Shown: positions 50,590-59,199 of the stretch, piece after piece
How the letters are laid out: every line of letters begins with the position of its first letter
Numbering within the stretch: the stretch's first letter is position 1
From: Leifsonia sp. Root227
GTDB lineage: Bacteria > Actinomycetota > Actinomycetes > Actinomycetales > Microbacteriaceae
NCBI RefSeq assembly: GCF_001428745.1
Contig: NZ_LMIO01000004.1
Location: forward strand, 248,001-312,000
Reading direction: 5' to 3'
DNA length: 64,000 nt
The notes under the pieces: model-generated
Seen by the model: only the letters and a program-made list of their open reading frames with translations
Database searches by the model: none
Told to the model about the DNA's origin: nothing
Position numbers and translations under genes: made by a program

Positions 50590-51021
50590 TCACTGCAGGC
50601 AGAACTCGTTTCCCTCCGGGTCGCGCATCATGATCGCGAACTCCTCGTACGGTCCCCACGCCTCCGTCAGCGTCTTCTCCACGGTCGCCCCGAGCGCCAC
50701 GAGCCTGTCGCGTTCCGCCTCGAGTTCGTCCCTGGATGCGGGACGGTCCTCGAACGGCGTGATGTCGATGTGCATCCGGTTGCGCTGCCTGCGCTCGTGC
50801 GCGTAGCGGGTGAAGTAGAAGCGCTGGTGGCGCGGGTTATCGTCCCAGGCCACGGCGCGGGAGGCGATAGCGTCGTCGTCCAGCCCCGCCGCTTTCAGCT
50901 CCGCGATCTCCTCCTCCGTCCAGCCCGCCGGTTCCGGGTAACCCATCGTCGCGCTCCAGAAGCGGGCGAGGGCGGCAGGGTCCTGCGCGTGGATGGTGAC
51001 GTTGGCGATGCGCGCTGTCAT
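50590..51021 (-). CDS. VOC/glyoxalase-like protein
   Basis: This 143-residue protein opens with ARIANVTIHAQDPAALARFW and ends MMRDPEGNEFCLQ, the start and end marks of VOC proteins in the glyoxalase-like domain group. HIDITPFEDRPAS is the metal-ligand-type strand. No reaction is assigned. It is unrelated to flagella. The ATG lacks a ribosome site. TATCCT at 51033-51028 (minus strand) is six bases upstream. Confidence 0.8.
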   Translation of the reverse strand: MTARIANVTIHAQDPAALARFWSATMGYPEPAGWTEEEIAELKAAGLDDDAIASRAVAWDDNPRHQRFYFTRYAHERRQRNRMHIDITPFEDRPASRDELEAERDRLVALGATVEKTLTEAWGPYEEFAIMMRDPEGNEFCLQ

Positions 51022-51075
51022 GCGTCGAGGATACGGCGTGACCGGCGCGGGCGGAACGCCTCGTACACTCGTCCC

Positions 51076-51825
51076 GTGCCCATCATCACCGAGCTCGGAC
51101 CGACGCTGCTCGGCGTCCTGCTGCTTGCGGCGATGGCCACCGTCGTGCTCACCGTCTACCGGGTGCCGCGTCGGTGGGCTCCGCTGCTCGCCATCCTCCG
51201 CGGCGCGGTGCAGCTCGCGATCATCAGCGTGATCCTCTCCGGGGTCATCACCAGCCCGGTGTGGGTGGCGCTGGCGCTGCTCGTCATGTTCTCCGTCGCG
51301 GCGGCGACGGCGACGAGGCGGATCGGCTGGTCGCTCGAGCACGCGACCATGATGGGCGTCGCGATGGCGACCGGGATCGTCGTGACGCTCGCGGTGATCT
51401 TCCTCACCGGCGCGATCGAGTTCTCTGCCAGATACGCGCTCGCGATCGGCGGCATCGTCATCGGCAACGCGATGAGCATCGCCACTCTCACAGGGCGCCG
51501 GTTCACCGAGGCGACCATCGACCACTGGGATGAGGTCGAAGGCTGGCTCGCGCTCGGCGCGACCCCGAGGCAGTCGACCATGGAGCTGGCACGCGGCGCG
51601 GTCTACTCGGCGCTCATCCCCTCGGTCGACCAGACCAAGACGACCGGTCTCGTCACCCTGCCCGGCGCCTTCGTCGGCGCGATCTTCGGCGGCGTATCGC
51701 CTCTGGAGGCCGGTCGCTTCCAGGTGGTGGTGCTCGCGGCGATCATGGCGGCAGGGTCGATCACGGCGGTCATCGTGTCCGCCTGGCTGGCCCCGGTGCG
51801 GACGCGTCCCGTCGCGCTGGACTGA
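51076..51825 (+). CDS. UPF0014/FetB-type membrane protein
   Basis: This 249-residue protein has about seven helices. YALAIGGIVIGNAMSIATLTG and TTGLVTLPGAFVGAIFGGVSPLEAG are the signature blocks of the FetB (YbbM) permease family, linked to iron export in E. coli. Its usual ATPase partner FetA is not adjacent. TACACT at 51064-51069 is six bases before the GTG, indicating a leaderless start. It splits the flagellar island between flgE and motB. Confidence 0.85.
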   Translation: MPIITELGPTLLGVLLLAAMATVVLTVYRVPRRWAPLLAILRGAVQLAIISVILSGVITSPVWVALALLVMFSVAAATATRRIGWSLEHATMMGVAMATGIVVTLAVIFLTGAIEFSARYALAIGGIVIGNAMSIATLTGRRFTEATIDHWDEVEGWLALGATPRQSTMELARGAVYSALIPSVDQTKTTGLVTLPGAFVGAIFGGVSPLEAGRFQVVVLAAIMAAGSITAVIVSAWLAPVRTRPVALD

Positions 51826-51834
51826 GTGCGGCGG

Positions 51835-52647
51835 CTACCCGGACGCCGTCGTCGTCGACCCGAGCGCCTGCGGGATGAGCTTGCGGATGGCGTCCGGCTG
51901 GTTCGACAGCACCACCACATCCACCCGCCGGTTGAGGGCGAGATCGGCGTCCGTCGTCCCCGTCGCGCTGGCGAGCGGACGCGCAGAGCCGTAGCTGAGC
52001 GCCACGATGCGTTCTTGCGGGAACCCGTCGGTCTCCACCAGGTGCCGCAGCACACTGGTGGCGCGTCCGGCGGACAGCTCCCAGTTGGTCGGGTACGGAG
52101 CGCCCGGCTGGCGCATGTCGGCGTGGCCCTCGACCGAGACCTGGTACGGCGTCGGCGCGAGCACCGGCCCGATGTCGTTGAGCACCTGGGTCGCCTGCAC
52201 GCTCAGCTCCGCCCTGTTGGATGCGAAGAACGTCTCGTTGCCGACCAGCCCGATCGTGAGACCGCGCTCGTCGATGCGCAACTGGACCGCATCCTGCAGG
52301 CCGTCCTTCGTCAGCGAGGCCAGGATGCGCTCTTTCAGCTCCTTGAGGTTCTGCGCCTCCTGCTGGGCGAGCGCGAGGTCGGTGTTCTTGCCCTTGTCGT
52401 CGACCTGCGACGGCGGCACGATCACGCCGGTCGCCGTATCGATCTTCTGCGACTTCACCTGGCCGAAGCCGGTGGCGAGCGAGTCCTTCAGTTCCGCGAA
52501 CTTCTTCTGATCCACCGTCGACATGGCGAAGAGCACGATGAACATGCACATGAGCACGGTGACCATGTCCATGTAGGAGGCCATCCAGCGCTCCTCGTTC
52601 TCGTGCTCCTCCTCTGGCTCGTGTTTGCGACGGCGGCGTGCGGACAT
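51835..52647 (-). CDS. motB: Flagellar stator protein MotB
   Basis: This 270-residue stator subunit has a basic/acidic N-terminal tail, one helix (MDMVTVLMCMFIVLFAMS) preceded by Asp27, the proton-binding residue, and an OmpA-type peptidoglycan-binding domain (YQVSVEGHADMRQPG, NRRVDVVVL). Asp27 implies H+ rather than being proof against Na+. It follows motA by 2 bases and is last in flbD-motA-motB. Confidence 0.93.
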   Translation of the reverse strand: MSARRRRKHEPEEEHENEERWMASYMDMVTVLMCMFIVLFAMSTVDQKKFAELKDSLATGFGQVKSQKIDTATGVIVPPSQVDDKGKNTDLALAQQEAQNLKELKERILASLTKDGLQDAVQLRIDERGLTIGLVGNETFFASNRAELSVQATQVLNDIGPVLAPTPYQVSVEGHADMRQPGAPYPTNWELSAGRATSVLRHLVETDGFPQERIVALSYGSARPLASATGTTDADLALNRRVDVVVLSNQPDAIRKLIPQALGSTTTASG

Positions 52648-52649
52648 CG

Positions 52650-53453
52650 CTACGCCGCTTCCTTGAGCTTCTCCGGCTTGGAGTCCTTGGCGTCCTTCTT
52701 GCTGCTGCCCGCATCGGGGACCATCGCGCGCAAGCGCTCGCCGAGGAGGCGCGGCTGGCTGCCGGACTGCACGGCGAGCACGCCCTCCATCAGCAGCGTC
52801 ATGCGCTCCACGTCCAGCTCGGACAGGCGGCGGAGGCGCGCGCCGAGCGGCAGCCAGAGGAAGTTGGCCGACAGCAGACCCCACAGCGTCGCGACGAACG
52901 CGCTGGCGATCATCGGCCCGAGCTCGCCAGGCTCCGCCAGGTTCTCGAGCACGTGCGTGAGAGAGACGACGGTTCCGATGATGCCGATGGTGGGCGCGTA
53001 CCCGCCCATGCCGCTGAAGAATTTGGCGGCGACCCTGTCCTTCTTCGACTTGGTGGCGATCTCGTCCTCCAGCAGGACGCGCAGCTCGTCGCCGTCCGTG
53101 CCGTCCGCGATGTTCTGCAGGGCGCGCTTGAGGAACGGGTCGTCGATGCTGTCCGCCTCCTGCTCCATCGCGAGCAGGCCGTTCGCTCTGGCCTTCTCGG
53201 CGAGGTCGACGACCTGGTCGATGACCTGCTGCGGCGGCTCGATCTTGCCGCGCAGCGCACGCGGGACGGCCTTCATGGCGACGACGAAGTCCTTGAGGGT
53301 GCCGCTGGCGATGCCGACGGCGAACGTCGCGCCGAACACGAGCACCATGGGGGCAGGCAGCACGAGCGCGCTGAGGTGCGCTCCCTCCATCGTCACCATG
53401 GCGACGACGGCGCCGAACGCCAGGACGATGCCGATTATGGTTGCGGGATCCAT
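52650..53453 (-). CDS. motA: Flagellar stator protein MotA
   Basis: This 267-residue stator subunit has four helices. The loop RALQNIADGTDGDELRVLLEDE carries the charged residues that meet FliG, and FFSGMGGYAPTIGIIGTVVSL with ASAFVATLWGLLSANFLWLP forms the proton channel helices. The start ATG overlaps the flbD stop (TGATG). A GTG 3 bases earlier is also possible. Confidence 0.94.
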   Translation of the reverse strand: MDPATIIGIVLAFGAVVAMVTMEGAHLSALVLPAPMVLVFGATFAVGIASGTLKDFVVAMKAVPRALRGKIEPPQQVIDQVVDLAEKARANGLLAMEQEADSIDDPFLKRALQNIADGTDGDELRVLLEDEIATKSKKDRVAAKFFSGMGGYAPTIGIIGTVVSLTHVLENLAEPGELGPMIASAFVATLWGLLSANFLWLPLGARLRRLSELDVERMTLLMEGVLAVQSGSQPRLLGERLRAMVPDAGSSKKDAKDSKPEKLKEAA

Positions 53454-53791
53454 CACTTCTTCCTTGCACGGAGGGGAACGGTCCGAGCTTCGGGGTGCTC
53501 GCGGTGGTCATCCGGCGCCTCGTCGTCCCTGCCGGAGTCCGCAGGCGGGACGAGGCCGAGCTGAGGGGCGCCTGCGGGACGCGCGGTGGCGGAGGGCAGG
53601 TCGTGAGCGAGGGCGATGACCCTCGCCCGGTATGCGGCGATCTTCTCGATGACCTCTGACATGCTCTCCGTCACGATGAATTTCGCCCCGTCGACCATCA
53701 CGAGGGTGGTGTCCGGGCTCGCGTGGATGCGCTCGATGAGGTCAGGGTTGACCGCGAACTGGCTGTCGTTCAATCGGGTGACGACGATCAT
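53453..53791 (-). CDS. flbD: FlbD-family flagellar protein
   Basis: This 112-residue protein has a conserved core of about 60 residues (MIVVTRLNDSQFAVNPDLIE, TTLVMVDGAKFIVTES) that matches FlbD/SwrD, which in Bacillus raises stator power. The C-terminal 50 residues are Pro/Ala/Arg-rich and not conserved. It is first in the operon with motA and motB, in line with a stator role, and lies 42-50 bases from a FliA-type promoter. Confidence 0.88.
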   Translation of the reverse strand: MIVVTRLNDSQFAVNPDLIERIHASPDTTLVMVDGAKFIVTESMSEVIEKIAAYRARVIALAHDLPSATARPAGAPQLGLVPPADSGRDDEAPDDHREHPEARTVPLRARKK

Positions 53792-53838
53792 GGGCGGCGA
53801 ATCCTGGTCTCGGCTCCGGGTGAGCCGTCACAGGGGCA

Positions 53839-53865
53839 CTATCGGCCGGCGGGGGCTGGGCGTAA
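53839..53865 (-). promoter_or_regulatory. FliA-type promoter of flbD-motA-motB
   Basis: On the minus strand: TTAC (53865-53862), 15 bases, GCCGATAG (53846-53839). It has the same spacing as the other motility promoters, with one change in the -35. It is divergent from the fliM promoter. Confidence 0.78.
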
Positions 53866-53925
53866 GGTTGAGAGGCGGTGGATGAGGGAGATCACGGCGA
53901 TCTCGTTCCATTCCGCGGCCGGTCC

Positions 53926-53952
53926 TAACGCATCCCGGCCCCCTGCCGATAG
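53926..53952 (+). promoter_or_regulatory. FliA-type promoter of fliM operon
   Basis: TAAC at 53926-53929, 15 bases, GCCGATAG at 53945-53952. The fliM GTG is only 8 bases beyond the -10, so the transcript should have little or no leader. Confidence 0.82.
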
Positions 53953-53960
53953 TCGGCACC

Positions 53961-54842
53961 GTGACCACCCTGCACGCCCCTGAGACCGCGCCCGAGGCGC
54001 CGGTGTACGACTTCCGGCGGCCGACCACGCTCGCCAGGGAGCACTCTCGCGTGCTCGAGCTCGCGTTCGAGACGTTCGCACGGCAGTGGGCGACGCAGTT
54101 GACCGCGAAGGTCCGCGTGCTCAGCCAGGTCGCGTGCGAGTCGGTCGCCATGCAGACCTATGACGAGTACGCCGCTTCGCTGCCTCCCACCACCGCCATG
54201 GTGCTGTGCGAGCTCGACGGGGTCGCTCCGAAGGGCGTCATCCAGTTCCCGACCGTCGCCGCCCTGTCCTGGGTGAACGCGATGCTGGGTGGAACCGGCA
54301 CCCCCGTGGACGCTGAGCGCACGTTCACGCAGATCGAGCACGCGCTCGTGCGGCGGCTGATGGACGACGCGCTCGAAGACCTGCGGTACTCGCTCGGCGC
54401 GCTGCTCGTCACGCCCATCTCCGTCGACGCCATCCAGTACAACTCGCAGTTCGCGCAGGCCGCGGCGACCGCGGAGCTGATGATCGTGGCGACCTTCGAG
54501 CTGCGGGTGGGGGAGAACGTCGCTGAGGCGACGCTCGCGCTGCCGGCCATCGTGCTGCTTCCCCAGCTGGGAGAGACCAACCCCACCAGCAGTGCAGACG
54601 ACGCACGCGAGCTGCTGGATGCGCAGCTCGCCCACGTGCCCGTCGACGTTTCCCTGCGGCTCACGCCGGCGCTGGTCAAGCCGAGCGTCGTGCTCGGGCT
54701 CGCCGTCGGCGACGTGCTGCCTATCCCGCATCCACAACACCGACCGTTCGATCTCGCCGTCGGGGGTCACCCCGTCGCCGGTGCAGCGCTGGGCTCCAGC
54801 GGCTCGCGGCTGGCGTGCGTGATCGTGAACACGGCGGACTAG
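53961..54842 (+). CDS. fliM: Motor switch protein FliM
   Basis: This 293-residue C-ring protein comprises a CheC-like middle domain (EHSRVLELAFETFARQWATQL and TFTQIEHALVRRLMDDALED) and a C-terminal SpoA domain (VPVDVSLRLTPALVKPSVVL). The N-terminal CheY-binding motif is weak or absent: only a short Pro/Ala/Glu leader precedes the core. The GTG is at the predicted transcription start. It heads fliMNOPQR-flhBA. Confidence 0.92.
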   Translation: MTTLHAPETAPEAPVYDFRRPTTLAREHSRVLELAFETFARQWATQLTAKVRVLSQVACESVAMQTYDEYAASLPPTTAMVLCELDGVAPKGVIQFPTVAALSWVNAMLGGTGTPVDAERTFTQIEHALVRRLMDDALEDLRYSLGALLVTPISVDAIQYNSQFAQAAATAELMIVATFELRVGENVAEATLALPAIVLLPQLGETNPTSSADDARELLDAQLAHVPVDVSLRLTPALVKPSVVLGLAVGDVLPIPHPQHRPFDLAVGGHPVAGAALGSSGSRLACVIVNTAD

Positions 54843-54880
54843 AGACCACGCGGCCGAGAGATACAGAGGACTGAGACACC

Positions 54881-55603
54881 ATGAGCATGACCAGCACAGG
54901 AAGCGCGACGGCACTGAACGCGTCCGACGCGCTCGCCGCGGCCAACGCCCTCGTCGGCGTCCTGCCGACGGGGACACCGCTCACCCCGCGCCTGCACACG
55001 CTCGGCGCGTTCGCCGGGGCGACGGGCAGTGCCGTGGTCGCCAGCTTCGTCGGCAACGTGTCCGCCGACCTCGCCGTGGTGCTGCTGGATGCGCCGAGCC
55101 TCGTCGACGACGCGGCGGACGGTTCGCCGGTCGTCGCGCTGCAGGACGTGCTCCAGCCGGCCATCGAGGCCGCGAGCGACACCCTCGGCGCCGGCGTGCT
55201 CGACGATGCGCGGGTCGAGGATGCGACGCTGCTGTTCGAGGATGCCGACACCACCGTGTTCGAGCTGGCAGGCGCATCCGGGATCGTCGGCTGGTTCGCC
55301 ATCCGGGGACGCACGGGCAGCGCGGGACGCGATCTCGGCACCGGCTCGATGGCCGGGAAGCTGGGGCGTATCAGCAACGTCGAGATGGCGCTCACCGTGG
55401 AGATCGGCCGGACCAGGATGCCCGTGCGCGACGTGCTCGCGATGGAGCCGGGCGCCGTCATCGAGCTCGACCGCTCGGCGGGGTCGCCCGCCGACGTGCT
55501 GCTCAATGGACGCCTGATCGCGCACGGCGAGATCGTGGTCATCGACCAGGACTACGCGGTGCGCATCACCAAGATCCTCGACGCCTCGGAAGACCTGGAC
55601 TGA
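54881..55603 (+). CDS. fliN: Motor switch protein FliN (FliY-like)
   Basis: This 240-residue protein ends in a FliN SpoA domain (VEMALTVEIGRTRMPVRDVL to GEIVVIDQDYAVRITKIL). The N-terminal 150 residues resemble a CheC-like region, so the whole is closer to Bacillus FliY than to the short E. coli FliN; phosphatase motifs are not evident. It lies in the C ring with FliM, 38 bases after its stop. Confidence 0.9.
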   Translation: MSMTSTGSATALNASDALAAANALVGVLPTGTPLTPRLHTLGAFAGATGSAVVASFVGNVSADLAVVLLDAPSLVDDAADGSPVVALQDVLQPAIEAASDTLGAGVLDDARVEDATLLFEDADTTVFELAGASGIVGWFAIRGRTGSAGRDLGTGSMAGKLGRISNVEMALTVEIGRTRMPVRDVLAMEPGAVIELDRSAGSPADVLLNGRLIAHGEIVVIDQDYAVRITKILDASEDLD

Positions 55604-55609
55604 CTCTTC

Positions 55610-56224
55610 GTGGATACCGTGTTCGTCGCTCTCCGAGTGCTCGTCGTGCTCGGCGTGATCGTCGGGCTGCTCTGGTACGTGCAGCGCCGCGTCACCAAGG
55701 GCAAGCGCGGCGGCGTCCGCCGTGGGAACGCGGTGACCGTCGTCGGCCGTCAGGGCGTCGGCTCGAAGGCGTCCGTCGTGGTGGTGGACGTGGACGGGAC
55801 ACGGTTCGTGCTCGGCGTCACTGAGCGGAACGTCAACGTGCTCGCCTCCGGCGACCGGCCGGCTGACGTGGATGCGGAGATCACCCCGATCTCGCGGGTG
55901 CGCCAGACGTTCGCCAAACCAATCGACAGACAGAGCCCAACCGACCGGCAGAGCCCGATCGACCGGCAGAGCCCGATCCAGTCGGGCGACGTCGCCACAG
56001 CAGAATCCATCACAACCACCAAGGACGCCGCGCAGGATGCGCTCCCGTCCGCGACAGCAGCACGGCAGACGGGCGCCGCGAAGCCCGTGAAGAACACCAG
56101 GCAGGATGCCGATTACCTGACGGCGCAGGGACGCGCCTCCGTATTCGACGAGGCCCTCAAGGGCTCGATCCTGTCACCGGCAACGTGGAGGCAGGCGAGC
56201 TCGGCGGTGCGGCCCAAGAAGTGA
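55610..56224 (+). CDS. fliO: Flagellar export protein FliO
   Basis: This 204-residue protein has one N-terminal helix (VFVALRVLVVLGVIVGLLWYV), a small FliO domain (NAVTVVGRQGVGSKASVVVV) and a variable cytoplasmic tail with three DRQSP repeats. It assists FliP assembly. The GTG is 6 bases after the fliN stop. The fliP start overlaps its stop. Confidence 0.87.
   Translation: MDTVFVALRVLVVLGVIVGLLWYVQRRVTKGKRGGVRRGNAVTVVGRQGVGSKASVVVVDVDGTRFVLGVTERNVNVLASGDRPADVDAEITPISRVRQTFAKPIDRQSPTDRQSPIDRQSPIQSGDVATAESITTTKDAAQDALPSATAARQTGAAKPVKNTRQDADYLTAQGRASVFDEALKGSILSPATWRQASSAVRPKK
55925..55978 (+). repeat. Three 18-bp tandem repeats in fliO
   Basis: Units at 55925-55942, 55943-55960 and 55961-55978 code for Asp-Arg-Gln-Ser-Pro-Thr/Ile. 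The last two are identical at the DNA level, pointing to a recent duplication in a tolerant linker. Confidence 0.85.
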
Positions 56225-57078
56225 TCGCGGCGGCTGGGCGGCTGATCCGCTCCCCACGGTTCGTGGTCGCGATCGTGCTCGCCGTCATCACGGCGGTCGC
56301 CATGGTGCTCCTCACCGCGAACGTCGCGCACGCGGCCCCGCTGCCGATGGTGCCGGAGCCCGTCCCCACCCCGACCGGCCCAGCCGGCCCGGGCGGCGGA
56401 GGCACGGGCGGCGTCACCATCGACATCAACGGGCCGAACGGCACCCCCTCCGCGGCCATCCTGACGCTGCTGGGCATCACCCTGCTGTCCGTCGCGCCCG
56501 CGCTGCTGCTGATGATGTCGTCGTTCACCAAGATCTTCGTCGTGCTCGCGCTCACCAGGAACGCGCTCGCGCTTCCGTCCATCCCGCCGAACCAGGTGCT
56601 CGCCGGTCTCGCCCTGTTCCTCAGCCTGTTCATCATGAGCCCGGTGCTGGTCGACATCAACAACCACGCCGTTCAGCCGTACCTGAACGGTCACATCGAC
56701 TTCACCGCCGCCGTCCATCTCGCCGAGGGGCCGCTCAGGAACTTCATGCTCGCGCACGTCCGCGAGGAGGACATCGCGCTGATGACCCGTGCAGCTGGGC
56801 GTCCCAACCCGGCGAATCCGTCCGCCGTGCCGATGCTGACCCTCATCCCCGCGTTCATGATCTCGGAGCTGCGGGCCGCGTTCATCATCGGCTTCGTGAT
56901 CTTCGTGCCGTTCCTGGTGATCGACATGGTGGTCTCCGCGGCGCTGATGTCGATGGGCATGATGATGCTCCCGCCGGTGATGATCTCGCTGCCGTTCAAG
57001 ATCCTGCTGTTCATCCTGGTCGACGGCTGGGGCCTCGTGATCACCAGCCTCATCACGAGCTATCGGGGTGGCGGATGA
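56221..57078 (+). CDS. fliP: Flagellar export gate protein FliP
   Basis: This 285-residue protein has a cleavable signal peptide ending in AHA, a short Gly/Pro-rich stretch and the FliP core: LPSIPPNQVLAGLALFLSLF, then LIPAFMISELRAAFIIGFVI, and MMMLPPVMISLPFKILLFIL at the end. The GTG at 56221 overlaps the fliO stop. An earlier GTG at 56185 is possible. It forms the core of the export gate with FliQ and FliR. Confidence 0.95.
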   Translation: MIAAAGRLIRSPRFVVAIVLAVITAVAMVLLTANVAHAAPLPMVPEPVPTPTGPAGPGGGGTGGVTIDINGPNGTPSAAILTLLGITLLSVAPALLLMMSSFTKIFVVLALTRNALALPSIPPNQVLAGLALFLSLFIMSPVLVDINNHAVQPYLNGHIDFTAAVHLAEGPLRNFMLAHVREEDIALMTRAAGRPNPANPSAVPMLTLIPAFMISELRAAFIIGFVIFVPFLVIDMVVSAALMSMGMMMLPPVMISLPFKILLFILVDGWGLVITSLITSYRGGG

Positions 57079-57350
57079 ACGCGAACGCGGTCCTCGACAT
57101 CGCCATGCAGGGCCTGATGATCACGGCGAAGCTGGCCGCCCCGATCGTGGTGACGGCGCTCGTCGTCGGCTTCGCCATCTCGCTCGTGCAGTCGATCACC
57201 CAGATCCAGGAGGTGACGCTGTCGTTCGTGCCGAAGGCGGCGGCGGTCGGGATCGCCCTGATCGTCTGCGGGCACTGGATGATCTCCGAGCTGATCACGT
57301 TCACGCACGTCCTGTTCGAGAAGATTCCGACGCTGCTGGGCGGCGGCTGA
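57075..57350 (+). CDS. fliQ: Flagellar export gate protein FliQ
   Basis: This 91-residue protein has two helices. LVVGFAISLVQSITQIQEVTLSF-type loop (core QSITQIQEVTLSF) is the FliQ signature. It overlaps fliP by 4 bp, and its stop shares a base with the fliR start. Confidence 0.95.
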   Translation: MNANAVLDIAMQGLMITAKLAAPIVVTALVVGFAISLVQSITQIQEVTLSFVPKAAAVGIALIVCGHWMISELITFTHVLFEKIPTLLGGG

Positions 57351-58111
57351 TGTACATCCCCATCGACCTGTCCACCATCGAGGCCATCGCCCTGGCGTCG
57401 CTGCGCATGGTCGCGTTCCTGGTGATCGCGCCTCCGTTCTCCTACAACGGCATTCCCGCCCAGATCAAAGGGATGCTCGCGATCGGCCTGGCCGTCGCCG
57501 TCGCCCCGCGCGTGGCCGAGGGATACCACTCCGCCGACATCGGGATGTTCCTGATCGACCTGCTGCGGGAGCTGGCCGTCGGCGCGACGCTCGGCTTCCT
57601 CGTCTACCTGGTGTTCGCCGCCGTGCAGTCCGCAGGGAACCTGGTCGACCTGTTCGGCGGCTTCCAGCTGGCGCAGGCGTTCGACCCGCAGTCGATGGTC
57701 AACGGCGCCCAGTTCACCCGGCTGTTCCAGATGACGTCGCTGGCGCTGCTGTTCGCATCCGGTGCGTACCAGCTCATCATCGGCGGCCTCGTCCGTTCGT
57801 ACGACGCCATCCCGCTCGCGGCGGGCATCGATCTCGCCGAGCCCGCGAAGCAGATGGTCGTCGGGGTGACGCAGATGTTCGTCGCGGCCGTGCAGATCGC
57901 CGGTCCCCTGATCGTCGTGCTGTTCCTGGCGGACGTCGGCCTCGGCCTGCTGACCCGTGTCGCCCCCGCGCTCAACGCCTTCGCGCTCGGCTTCCCGCTG
58001 AAGATCATGCTCACCGTCGTGCTCGCCGCCGTGCTCTTCGTGGCGCTGCCCGGCGTGGTCGAGGGCCTGACCGGAACGGCCGTCAAGACGATGCTGGGGG
58101 TGGGCCGATGA
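57350..58111 (+). CDS. fliR: Flagellar export gate protein FliR
   Basis: This 253-residue protein has about six helices. RMVAFLVIAPPFSYNGIPAQ, LGFLVYLVFAAVQSAGNLVD and FLADVGLGLLTRVAPALNAF followed by GFPLKI are the conserved gate segments. It starts in a TGATG overlap and ends in an ATGA overlap with flhB. Confidence 0.95.
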   Translation: MYIPIDLSTIEAIALASLRMVAFLVIAPPFSYNGIPAQIKGMLAIGLAVAVAPRVAEGYHSADIGMFLIDLLRELAVGATLGFLVYLVFAAVQSAGNLVDLFGGFQLAQAFDPQSMVNGAQFTRLFQMTSLALLFASGAYQLIIGGLVRSYDAIPLAAGIDLAEPAKQMVVGVTQMFVAAVQIAGPLIVVLFLADVGLGLLTRVAPALNAFALGFPLKIMLTVVLAAVLFVALPGVVEGLTGTAVKTMLGVGR

Positions 58112-59199
58112 GCGACGCGCAGGAACGCACAGAGCAGGCGACCGACAAACGGATGAAGGAGGCCCGCGAGAAGGGCCGCCTCAGCAAGTCGATGGACCTC
58201 ACCGCGTGGGTCGGCGTCGGCGCGGCCGCCGTGATGCTGCCGTTCACCATCGACCTCGGCACCCGCGCCGGTGTCGACCAGGTGTTCACCGTCCGCTCCA
58301 TCATCGAGAACCCGGACCCTGCCGCTGCCCTGCACGCTCTCGGCGACGGCCTCGGCAGCATCCTGGCCACCATCGGCCCGCTGCTCGCCGTCGCCGCCAT
58401 CGCGATCATCGGCGCAGCGGCCGCGCAGGGCGGCGTTCACCTCAAGAAGCTCGAGGGCAAGTACGAGCAGTTCAACATCGTCAAGGGCGTCGGCCGGGTG
58501 TTCGGGATGCGCGCGCTCTGGGAGGGCGCGAAGACGCTGCTCAAGTCCGCGGTCGTCGCCATCGGGCTGTACCTGGTGATCCAGGGGCTGATGCCCGTGC
58601 TGCTCACGGCGGGCAGCCTGTCGCTCACCGCGCTGCTCGGCGCGGCGACCAGCGGCGCGACCGGCCTCCTGCAGGCCGCTGTCGGGGCCGGGCTGGTACT
58701 CGCCGGGCTGGACGTGCTCGTCGTGATGCGGCGCAACCGCAAGCAGACCCGCATGACCAAGCGTGAGGTGCGCGACGAGCAGAAGAACAGCGACGGCGAC
58801 CCGCTGATCAGGTCGCAGCGCCGCTCCCGCCAGCTCGCGATGAGCCGCAACCGCATGATCGCGGCCATCGGCTCGTCGGATGTGGTGCTCGTCAACCCGA
58901 CGCACATCGCCATCGCCATCAAGTACGAGCCTGGCAAGTCCGCTCCGCGCGTGGTCGCGAAGGGGTCAGGAACGATCGCGCAGCGCATCCGCGAGAAGGC
59001 GGAGGAGGAGCGGGTGCCCATCGTCAAGGACATCCCGCTCGCCCGCGCGCTGCACGCCGGCTGCCAGCTCGGCGACGAGATCCCGGTCGACCTCTACAAC
59101 CAGGTCGCCAGGGTGCTCGCGTTCGTCATGTCCCTCAAGGCCCGCGGCTCCGCATACGGAACCCACACCATGACCCCGATTCTGGGAGGCATCTCATGA
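58108..59199 (+). CDS. flhB: Flagellar export switch protein FlhB
   Basis: This 363-residue protein has an N-terminal EQATDKRMKEAREKGRLSKS block, four membrane helices and a cytoplasmic domain that cleaves itself at the NPTH motif (Asn263-Pro264-Thr265-His266) and switches export specificity in response to FliK. SRNRMIAAIGSSDVVLVNPT precedes it, as in known FlhB proteins. It overlaps flhA by 4 bp. Confidence 0.96.
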   Translation: MSDAQERTEQATDKRMKEAREKGRLSKSMDLTAWVGVGAAAVMLPFTIDLGTRAGVDQVFTVRSIIENPDPAAALHALGDGLGSILATIGPLLAVAAIAIIGAAAAQGGVHLKKLEGKYEQFNIVKGVGRVFGMRALWEGAKTLLKSAVVAIGLYLVIQGLMPVLLTAGSLSLTALLGAATSGATGLLQAAVGAGLVLAGLDVLVVMRRNRKQTRMTKREVRDEQKNSDGDPLIRSQRRSRQLAMSRNRMIAAIGSSDVVLVNPTHIAIAIKYEPGKSAPRVVAKGSGTIAQRIREKAEEERVPIVKDIPLARALHAGCQLGDEIPVDLYNQVARVLAFVMSLKARGSAYGTHTMTPILGGIS

